Below are positions 22,817-29,024 of a DNA stretch of 29,024 bases, one piece after another. A program made the position numbers and the translations under genes. The stretch is from NCBI GenBank assembly GCA_034429695.1, contig DAOUGC010000199.1, positions 1 through 29,024 of the forward strand. Direction: 5' to 3'. Positions within the stretch are counted from its first letter, which is position 1; each line of letters begins with the position of its first letter. The notes under the pieces are model-generated. The model saw only the letters and a program-made list of their open reading frames with translations, was not told the origin of the DNA and did no database searches. Source of the stretch: DAOUGC01 sp034429695. Lineage in GTDB: Bacteria; Chloroflexota; Anaerolineae; Anaerolineales; Anaerolineaceae.

Positions 22817-25144
22817 TCAGGAAAGGCTGACCGGGCAAACAAACACGCGTTGCTGCACGGCCCAATTTTTATCGCCGCTGATCATGAACCCGCCTTGCAG
22901 GCGGATGTCACTGCTTGAGCTTCCCACCATCACCTTGATCGTCCCCGGTTCAAGGATCAGGTTAAAGTCGTTGTCATAAAAAGCAAGCTGGTCCACAGGC
23001 AGGTGGAAGACAACCGTGCGGCTTTGCCCGGGGGCAAGGCTGGCGCGCACGAATCCTTTCAGCTCCTTCACCGGCCGGGGCAGACTGGCGTATTCATCAC
23101 GGATGTAAAGCTGGATCACTTCGTCACCGGCCAGCTCGCCGGTGTTGGTGACCTTCAGCGAAACATCCACCACTTCACCGGCGCCGGCTGCTTCCCGGCT
23201 GATGGTGAGATCACTGTATTCAAAACGTGTATAGCTGAGGCCATGCCCGAAAGGATACAACGGGGTCACCGGTTCGTTGACGTAATCCAGATACCAGTTG
23301 GATTTCATCCCTGACGGTTTGTGGTTATAAAAGATCGTCGTCTGGCCGGCAGAACGCGGGAAGGTGATTGGCAGTTTACCGCCCGGGTTGACCAGGCCAA
23401 ACAACACATCCGCCACGGCGTTGCCGCCTTCCTCACCGGGCAACCATGCTTCCAGCACCGCATCGGCCTGGCCAGCCAGTGCACCGACCGCATACGGACG
23501 GCCATTGATCAACACTGCCACCACCGGCTTGCCGGTTGCCAGCACGGCTTCGACCAATTGCTGTTGCACCCCCGGCAGGGAGAGGTCAGAAACATCGCGG
23601 GTTTCACCGGTGCTGCAGGCAGGCATCAAGCCCGAACAATCCCCCAGCGCCAGCACCACTGCATCCGCCGCGCGGGCTGCCTGCACGGCCTCTTCGAAAC
23701 CAGAGCGGTCATCACTGATCACATCGCAGCCGCGCGCGTGAATGATGGTGGTATCCGCAGACACTGCTGCGCGAATCCCCTCCAGCAGGCTGACCACATG
23801 CGGCTGTTGTTGCAACACAGCCGACAGGTCCATGTCATAACCGGCAGCGTTTTTCACCATGTATGCCAGATATTCAACCCCGGCCGCATAGGTGTAGTCA
23901 CCCAGTTGACTGCGTGGGTTGTCGGCAGTTGGACCGATCACCGCAAGCGTGGCAATTCCCTTTTTCAACGGCAGCAGGCCGTTATTTTTCAGCAACACCA
24001 TGCTCTGCGCCGCCAGCTCACGCGCCAGTGCACGCTGATCGGGCGTGTCAAACACTTCCATAACAGCGCCTTCATCCACAAACGGGTTATCCAGCAAACC
24101 CATTTCCACTTTCTTTTGCAAATGGCGGGCAACAGCCGTGTCAATGGTCTCCAGGCTCACCTCGCCTGCCTCAAGCGCGGCACGCAACGGCTCACCATAG
24201 CACACCGTGGTGGGCAGTTCAACATCAATCCCGGCTTCGATCGCCAATCGTCCGGCTTTCTGAAGTGTTTCGGCAACAAAGTGATAATTGTGGAGCATGA
24301 TCACGGCTTCGTAATCTGAAACCACCAACCCGTCAAAACCCAGCCGTTCACGCAGCAGATCGGTCAGGATGGAGCGGGATGCAGCCACAACCTCACCGTC
24401 CAATTCAGGATAGGCGTTCATTATCGTCGCCAGACCAGCGTCGCGAATGGCCGCCTCAAAGGGCCCCAGATAGACATCGAACATCTCGCGCATGCCAGCG
24501 TGCACCGGGCCGCAATTCAACCCGCCCTGGCTCATACTGTGTCCGATGAAATGCTTGGCTGTGGCAGCAATACCTTGAGCAGGATCTGCCCCCTGCAGGC
24601 CGCGCACATATGCCATGCCAAACTGGCTTACCAGGGTGGGGTCCTCACCAAAGGTTTCTTCAATGCGCCCCCAGCGCGGGTCGCGCCCAACATCCAACAC
24701 GGGCGCCAGGCCCTGCTGTGCGCCAATGGCGCGCAACTGCTGCCGGATGACACCGGCCATGCTCTCGGCCAGCCCGGGGTTGAAGCTGCTGGCAAGCCCC
24801 AGCATCTGCGGGAACATGCTCCCGCCCAAAACCATCGCGCCTGAACAACACTCTTCATGGAAAATTGCCGGGATTCTCAAGCGGGTGTTCTCAACCAGGA
24901 ATCGCTGAATGTGGTTTGCCGTGCGCGCAACCTCAACCGGATGCTGGGTGGAGCCGCCCCCCAAACGCGTCACCTGCCCGATGCCGTGGCGCATGCGTTC
25001 TGACAAACGATTTTCATCCAATCCGCCAAGGTTCAATAACTCAAAAAACCAGCACGAACCAAGCTGTGCCAGTTTTTCATCCAGCGTCATCTGGTCAATG
25101 ATACTTGTTACAGTGCTAAGAACTGCGGTTTTTGTTTTTGGCAT
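22817..25144 (-). CDS. bglX: Glycoside hydrolase family 3 (beta-glucosidase type)
   Basis: The 775-residue length is typical of three-domain GH3 enzymes. The N-terminal TIM barrel has the substrate-binding motifs DPRWGR and GEDP (154-168), KHF (197-199), and the nucleophile Asp277 in VVSDYEAV. The alpha/beta sandwich domain (about 385-620) includes the GEEGGNA loop. A C-terminal fibronectin type III-like domain (about 655-750) contains GHGLSYTRFEYS just before it. There is no signal peptide, so it should act in the cytoplasm on imported oligosaccharides, releasing terminal beta-glucose or xylose. SDY instead of the common SDW at the nucleophile is a known variation. It follows the two permease genes after a 163-nt gap containing a stem-loop. 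The bglX label is by family resemblance; specificity is not established. Confidence 0.88.
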   Translation of the reverse strand: MPKTKTAVLSTVTSIIDQMTLDEKLAQLGSCWFFELLNLGGLDENRLSERMRHGIGQVTRLGGGSTQHPVEVARTANHIQRFLVENTRLRIPAIFHEECCSGAMVLGGSMFPQMLGLASSFNPGLAESMAGVIRQQLRAIGAQQGLAPVLDVGRDPRWGRIEETFGEDPTLVSQFGMAYVRGLQGADPAQGIAATAKHFIGHSMSQGGLNCGPVHAGMREMFDVYLGPFEAAIRDAGLATIMNAYPELDGEVVAASRSILTDLLRERLGFDGLVVSDYEAVIMLHNYHFVAETLQKAGRLAIEAGIDVELPTTVCYGEPLRAALEAGEVSLETIDTAVARHLQKKVEMGLLDNPFVDEGAVMEVFDTPDQRALARELAAQSMVLLKNNGLLPLKKGIATLAVIGPTADNPRSQLGDYTYAAGVEYLAYMVKNAAGYDMDLSAVLQQQPHVVSLLEGIRAAVSADTTIIHARGCDVISDDRSGFEEAVQAARAADAVVLALGDCSGLMPACSTGETRDVSDLSLPGVQQQLVEAVLATGKPVVAVLINGRPYAVGALAGQADAVLEAWLPGEEGGNAVADVLFGLVNPGGKLPITFPRSAGQTTIFYNHKPSGMKSNWYLDYVNEPVTPLYPFGHGLSYTRFEYSDLTISREAAGAGEVVDVSLKVTNTGELAGDEVIQLYIRDEYASLPRPVKELKGFVRASLAPGQSRTVVFHLPVDQLAFYDNDFNLILEPGTIKVMVGSSSSDIRLQGGFMISGDKNWAVQQRVFVCPVSLS

Positions 25145-25272
25145 GGTCTCTGATAACCTGAAATACCTGCGTGTTTATAGAAACGCTGCGAGAATGGAAC
25201 CGGTCAACAGCGGGTGAAGCCATCCAGTGGCCGCTCAAGATCGTGTTATGCGATTGGGGAGAGAAACCAAAT

Positions 25273-25299
25273 TCCGCCATGTGGAAACCACATGGCGGA
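25273..25299 (-). terminator. Stem-loop between permease (MalG type) and GH3 genes
   Basis: Perfect 12-bp arms TCCGCCATGTGG (25273-25284) and CCACATGGCGGA (25288-25299) with a 3-nt loop, 8 nt after the permease stop. On the minus strand it is followed by ATTTGGTTT. It is probably a terminator or partial terminator separating permease and hydrolase expression. Confidence 0.7.
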
Positions 25300-25307
25300 G
25301 ATGTCGT

Positions 25308-26153
25308 TTACTCCTTCACCGAACCCATGGCGATACCGCTGACAATGTACCGTGAGAACAAGGCGTATATGATAATGATAGGAACAACGGTGATGGCAAG
25401 ACCCAGATAAATGCTGCCGTACTCAGTACGGTACACATCACCGCGCAGGGTTTGCACCAGCATGGGCAGGGTGTACTTCTCAATCGAACTGATCAAAATG
25501 AACGCATTGAAGAAGTTGTTCCACGATGCCACGAAGGCGAAAATACCCATGGTAAAAGCACCCGGAGCCGCAATCGGCATCATCACCAGGTGGAAGATGC
25601 CCAGCTCACTTGCCCCATCAATACGGGCAGCATCAATCAGGTCGTGGATCACAATGGATTCCAGGTATTGCTTTCCAAAGAACACCGCACCCGCTGATGC
25701 AATTGCCGGCAGGATCAATGCCAGGTAATTATCGGTCAGACCCAGTTTGGACATGTACTGGTAGAACCCCACGATGGATAATTGCAGCGGGATCATCACC
25801 AGCACCAGGATGAAGTTATAAAGCACCTTCTTCCCCGGAAAATCGTACACCACTATCCCGTAGGCGGTCAGCAGTGAGAAGTAAACCGACACCACTGTGG
25901 TCGCCACTGACACCAGCAGGCTGTTGCCAAAACCGCGCACCAGGTTTAAACCACGGCCAAGCAGGATGTTGTAATTTTCAATGGCATGCGTGCTGGGCAG
26001 AAAGCCCACCCCCTGTTGGATCTCGACGGTTGAGCGGGTGGCGTTAACCAGCAGGATCCAGATGGGCAGAACGGTGACAATCAGCAGCAGCCCCAGGAAC
26101 GCATACACAAACACGCGCATCACATAAGTGTTGAATTTGTACTGTGAAATCAT
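25308..26153 (-). CDS. Carbohydrate ABC transporter permease, MalG type
   Basis: The 281-residue protein has six predicted membrane helices (first at about 14-36) and the EAA loop DAARIDGASELGIF (174-187), followed by MMPIAAPG, which contacts the ATPase. It ends VSGIAMGSVKE, typical of MalG/CUT1 permeases. It lies 34 nt after the MalF-type gene. No ATPase gene is present in this locus; CUT1 systems commonly use a shared MsmK/UgpC-like ATPase encoded elsewhere. The substrate is probably an oligosaccharide cleaved by the neighbouring GH3 enzyme. Confidence 0.93.
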   Translation of the reverse strand: MISQYKFNTYVMRVFVYAFLGLLLIVTVLPIWILLVNATRSTVEIQQGVGFLPSTHAIENYNILLGRGLNLVRGFGNSLLVSVATTVVSVYFSLLTAYGIVVYDFPGKKVLYNFILVLVMIPLQLSIVGFYQYMSKLGLTDNYLALILPAIASAGAVFFGKQYLESIVIHDLIDAARIDGASELGIFHLVMMPIAAPGAFTMGIFAFVASWNNFFNAFILISSIEKYTLPMLVQTLRGDVYRTEYGSIYLGLAITVVPIIIIYALFSRYIVSGIAMGSVKE

Positions 26154-26187
26154 GGTCGGCAGGTCTCCATGTGCAAATAGATGACGC

Positions 26188-27093
26188 TTATTTGGCTGCG
26201 TCGCGGTCGCGCAACAGGTAGAAGATGGCCAGAGCGCAGATGGTGGTCATGATGAACACCAGCACACCCACTGAAGAAGCCGCCCCAATGTGGCCCTTGC
26301 TGCTGGAGAATTTCATGTACATCAAAATATTATTGGTGAGGATGGCAGAACTGGGAGAGCCGCGCCCATCGGTGAGCAAGTAAGGAATATCAAACATCTG
26401 CATACCGCCCACCAGCGAGGTGACGAAGATGTAGATCATTATCGGTTTGAGCAGCGGCAGGGTGATGCGCCGGAACATTTGGAAAGCAGATGCACCATCC
26501 ACCATGGCAGCTTCATACAAAGGTAACGGGATGGAGGTCATGCCTGCCATCAACACGATAATGGTCTGCCCGAACCAGGTCCACCACTGAATGAAGACCA
26601 CCAGCCCGCGGGTGATGGATACATTCTGCAAATACTCAATCGCTTCAGAAAGCATTCCGGTTCGTACCAGTATTTGATTCACCGGGCCAAAATAGGAAAA
26701 CAGGCTAAAGAACAGCGAAGCAACCGCCGCTGGCATGAGCAAATTGGGAAGGTAGAACAACGCCCGCCAGATGCCAACGCCCTTGATGTTCAAACGCGCG
26801 TTGGTAAACCACACCGCCAGCAGCATGGAAATGCCAAGCTGGGGGGTGAAGTTCAACAGCCACAGCAGCCAGGTGTTTTTGACCGCGGTCATGAAATAGT
26901 CATCAGCAAACAGGCGTTGGAAGTTCTTAATACCAATATAGTCAAAACTCTTGGTCATCAGGGTGGCGTCAGTAAAACTGAGCGACAGGGTGTTGATGAC
27001 CGGGTACAACCCAAAAGCAAGAAACCCAATGATGAATGGAGCAACGAAAAGATAGCCGTAATAGTTATGTCGCAATCGGGCAGGGTGGTGCAT
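26188..27093 (-). CDS. Carbohydrate ABC transporter permease, MalF/UgpA type
   Basis: The 301-residue protein has six predicted membrane helices (first about 13-32, YLFVAPFIIGFLAFGLYPV, the usual opening of CUT1 UgpA-type permeases) and the EAA loop EAAMVDGASAFQMFRRITLP (194-213). It lacks the long MalF periplasmic insertion. AAAGGAG lies upstream of ATG 27093, directly after a 16-bp stem-loop that separates it from the binding-protein gene. Confidence 0.93.
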   Translation of the reverse strand: MHHPARLRHNYYGYLFVAPFIIGFLAFGLYPVINTLSLSFTDATLMTKSFDYIGIKNFQRLFADDYFMTAVKNTWLLWLLNFTPQLGISMLLAVWFTNARLNIKGVGIWRALFYLPNLLMPAAVASLFFSLFSYFGPVNQILVRTGMLSEAIEYLQNVSITRGLVVFIQWWTWFGQTIIVLMAGMTSIPLPLYEAAMVDGASAFQMFRRITLPLLKPIMIYIFVTSLVGGMQMFDIPYLLTDGRGSPSSAILTNNILMYMKFSSSKGHIGAASSVGVLVFIMTTICALAIFYLLRDRDAAK

Positions 27094-27109
27094 CTCGACT
27101 CCTTTTTAG

Positions 27110-27145
27110 AGTGGGTCAGTGTATATTACTATACACTGACCCACT
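27110..27145 (-). terminator. 16-bp stem-loop between binding-protein and permease genes
   Basis: Perfect arms AGTGGGTCAGTGTATA (27110-27125) and TATACACTGACCCACT (27130-27145) surround a TTAC loop. No U-run follows on the minus strand before the AAAGGAG site of the permease gene. Such elements typically stabilise the upstream binding-protein mRNA and reduce read-through, giving excess binding protein over permease. Confidence 0.75.
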
Positions 27146-27201
27146 AGCCATGTAAACTGTTCTGGCCGTACAGGCTGCTTACAGCCAGCGCTCAATCAAA
27201 C

Positions 27202-28686
27202 TTAATCGGGGATGATCAGTTCGGGGAATTCGTTGCGGACGGCGTCTTTCCAGTTCGCCCACATTTCTTCCTCGGTGATCTCGCCGTTCAGGTACTGATT
27301 GGTCGGGTCCGCCAGAGCGCGCTGAATGGCGTCATCGGCGCCGGTCATCAGGCGGGCGCTGACAGAGGGGGCCGCCTCGGCGAAACCGCCGTAGGAGTTC
27401 TGGCCACCCAGGAACTTGCTCATATCGGAGTCGTCGAAGGAAGCGGTGATGGCTTCCACAACGTTCTTGGAGCACACGAAGTCGCCAGCGGCCTGCATCT
27501 GATCGTCCGGTACGTTGGGATCGATGGCTTTCAGGTACTCGTTGGTGTACACACCGGTGGCCCAGTTGGTCAGGTTCTCTTCGTCCAGAGTGGAGAAGCG
27601 AACGAAGTCCATGGCCAGTTCCTTGTTCTTGCTCTCATCCATCACACCCAACCAGGTGCCGCCCCACTGATAAGGCAGGGGGCCGGAAATCACAGCCCAG
27701 TCACCGGTGGTGTCCTTGGAGCCGTCAGCCGATTTGGCATTGGGGGCCAGCACGTAGGGCAGACCCCAGGTGGGCAGGAAGTAGCTGAAGATCTGCTTGG
27801 CGTTGCCGTCGGCATCCACCAGGCTGTCGTTCATGCCAGCAAACCAACCCTCGCCCCACTGGCTGGCGCGGGCTTCGTAGCCGTTGTCGCGGAAGATCTT
27901 GGCGGTCTCGATGTACTTGTTAACCATCGGGTCCACGGTCAGGGTCTCGTCCACAATCCAGGGCTGTTCGCGGTTGGCGAAGAAGGGGTTCTGGAAGTCG
28001 CCATTGGAAGCCACCATGTAGGTATTGCCGCCGGATTTTTCCTTCACAACAGCGGCTGCCTCGGTGAACTTGTCCATGTCGCCCAGGATCTCCTGCATTT
28101 CGGCGGGGTCATCGGTGCCGAAATATTCCATGGCCAGGCTGCGGCGGTAGAACAGGGCGCCGGGGGTGGCCTGGTAAGCGAAGGCCTTGGTCACGCCGTC
28201 GTAGGTACCAACGTCGATCACGAACTGGTACACATTGGCAGCCTCGGCATCGGGCAGCAGGGCGCCCAGGTCGGCCAGCAGGTCGGCCTCAACATAGGAG
28301 CGCACGAAGGAAGCTTCGAGGGCGATCACATCGGGAACGTCAGCGGTGCCCAGGGCAGCCTTCACCTTGGTCTGATACTCACCGTTGGTCATGGGGATCA
28401 TGGTGTAAACAATGTCCACATCGGGGTGAGTGCCTTCGTAAGCAACGGCCATGGTGTTGATTTCGTTGGTGAATGACCAGACATTCAACACGGTCTTGCC
28501 AGAAGCAGCTTCCTCAGCGGGAGCTTCTTCGGCAGCGGGGGCATCTTCTGCCGCAGGGGCATCTTCTGCCGCAGGAGCTTCTTCGGCAGCGGGGGCCGCG
28601 GGCTCGACGGCGGCGGGAGCGCAAGCCGACAGAGCAAAGGCCAGGACGAGCAGAACGCTCAGAACTACGTAAATCTTGCGAGACAT
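27202..28686 (-). CDS. Sugar ABC transporter substrate-binding lipoprotein (family 1)
   Basis: The 494-residue protein has a lipoprotein signal with lipobox LSAC (Cys22). A low-complexity Ala/Pro/Glu linker (about 24-62, repeating APAAED and APAAEE) spaces the domain from the membrane. A CUT1-type solute-binding fold follows (TVLNVWSFTNEINTM, ALGTADVPDVIAL, and a GTWLGV region). The anchor and linker suit a cell without a periplasm bounded by an outer membrane. AAGGAG 7 nt before ATG 28686 supports the start. The gene is the first of the sugar locus, downstream of a LacI regulator and a candidate operator. The ligand cannot be identified; the GH3 enzyme suggests a beta-linked gluco- or xylo-oligosaccharide. 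Confidence 0.92.
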   Translation of the reverse strand: MSRKIYVVLSVLLVLAFALSACAPAAVEPAAPAAEEAPAAEDAPAAEDAPAAEEAPAEEAASGKTVLNVWSFTNEINTMAVAYEGTHPDVDIVYTMIPMTNGEYQTKVKAALGTADVPDVIALEASFVRSYVEADLLADLGALLPDAEAANVYQFVIDVGTYDGVTKAFAYQATPGALFYRRSLAMEYFGTDDPAEMQEILGDMDKFTEAAAVVKEKSGGNTYMVASNGDFQNPFFANREQPWIVDETLTVDPMVNKYIETAKIFRDNGYEARASQWGEGWFAGMNDSLVDADGNAKQIFSYFLPTWGLPYVLAPNAKSADGSKDTTGDWAVISGPLPYQWGGTWLGVMDESKNKELAMDFVRFSTLDEENLTNWATGVYTNEYLKAIDPNVPDDQMQAAGDFVCSKNVVEAITASFDDSDMSKFLGGQNSYGGFAEAAPSVSARLMTGADDAIQRALADPTNQYLNGEITEEEMWANWKDAVRNEFPELIIPD

Positions 28687-28817
28687 TTTTCTTCTCCTTG
28701 AAAATTTTGGTTGGACAGATTTACGAACCCAGACGCTGTTGATATTTTTTCCTTTTTACCTCCTGAAGAACGGATGAACTGAAGAAGGATGATGGCAAAC
28801 GTTCGCCGGAAACCTTA

Positions 28818-28833
28818 CCGGTAACGATACCGG
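28818..28833. promoter_or_regulatory. Candidate LacI-family operator
   Basis: CCGGTA (28818-28823) and TACCGG (28828-28833) are perfect inverted arms with ACGA between them. The palindrome lies 132 nt upstream of the binding-protein start and 26 nt after the LacI stop. LacI-family operators are palindromes of about this size with a central CG, so local control is likely. Confidence 0.6.
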
Positions 28834-28859
28834 AAGCGGCAAAATTTTTACACCCCCTG

Positions 28860-29024
28860 TCACCCTGTTATGGGTACAGGGACAAGCTGTCTGCACGACT
28901 TGCGTACAACCAGCCTGGTCGGAACCTCCTGTATCAATGGTTCCACAGTTTGACCTTCAATGAGGGAAATCAAAATGTTGGCGGCCTTGTAAGACATCTC
29001 GGCGATAAATTGATCCACCGTGGT
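28860..29024 (-). CDS. LacI family transcriptional regulator (C-terminal 54 residues)
   Basis: Only the C-terminus is in the window. The frame from the right edge reads TTVDQFIAEMSYKAANILI, then LIEGQ, then VPTRLVVRKSC and stops at 28862-28860. This is the conserved end of LacI/GalR effector domains (TTVDQ, then a helix, then P-T-x-LVVR-x-S). It precedes the sugar-transport genes on the same strand and most likely regulates them through the palindrome at 28818-28833. The DNA-binding domain and ligand residues are off the window. Confidence 0.88.
   Translation of the reverse strand, partial: TTVDQFIAEMSYKAANILISLIEGQTVEPLIQEVPTRLVVRKSCRQLVPVPITG

Noticed and set aside
25150..25215. Promoter for the GH3 gene (TTGACC and TATAAA on the minus strand)
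   Set aside because: The spacing is about 22 nt, too long for a sigma70 promoter, and no alternative -35 at 16-18 nt fits.
28750..28765. AGGAGGT sequence in the binding-protein leader as the start of a leader peptide
   Set aside because: No start codon lies at usable distance downstream, so it is not a supported ORF.

Overview
The window is about 29 kb of dense, moderately GC-rich bacterial DNA. The mix of families suggests a Chloroflexota (Anaerolineae-like) bacterium: MacAB-type exporters with three adaptors in a row, lipoproteins with acidic or Gly-rich linkers, a TM287/288-type heterodimeric exporter, a Dps-like thioferritin, MalFG sugar import with GH3, and frequent TTG starts. This is inference from gene content; there is no rRNA or other phylogenetic marker here.

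Layout. (1) 1-2546, minus strand: PadR regulator, NapH-like membrane polyferredoxin and a two-domain iron-sulfur flavoprotein running off the left edge. (2) 2640-2930 and 13410-14050: two arrays of the same ~100-bp palindromic (REP-like) repeat, bracketing region 3. (3) 3145-13139, plus strand: probable operon with three HlyD/MacA-like adaptors, a MacB-type ATPase and permease, a Spy/CpxP-like lipoprotein with LTxxQ-type motifs, a degenerate single-domain receiver, an OmpR-type regulator and its histidine kinase. Three 9-bp direct repeats with an 11-bp period lie upstream and are a good candidate site for that regulator. (4) 14136-18305, minus strand: MarR regulator followed by a heterodimeric ABC exporter, with the palindrome TTAGCCGGCTAA in front of both marR and the first exporter gene. 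(5) 18395-22753: a redox and iron group made of a Dps-like thioferritin, a thioredoxin-reductase-like flavoprotein with a degenerate NAD(P)H site, a secreted ferritin-like DUF2202 protein, a DUF2268 HExxH protease, and a membrane-anchored deiodinase/redoxin-like gene with an in-frame TGA at the catalytic position. (6) 22817-29024, minus strand: sugar-uptake locus with the C-terminus of a LacI regulator, a substrate-binding lipoprotein, two permeases and a GH3 beta-glucosidase-type enzyme.

The most interesting object is the 21842-22753 gene. A strict ORF caller splits it in two, but the reading frame continues through TGA at 22103-22105. The residues around it resemble the deiodinase/thioredoxin-fold active site (FGSYT-U-P). 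A short hairpin with a GGUC loop begins 11 nt after the TGA, with its loop 17 nt after it, matching the bacterial SECIS pattern. I read it as a selenoprotein. Other notable points are the conserved Cys/Tyr decoration at the hairpin tips of all three adaptors, the repeat arrays flanking the export and two-component operon, and several well-formed operator palindromes and stem-loops.
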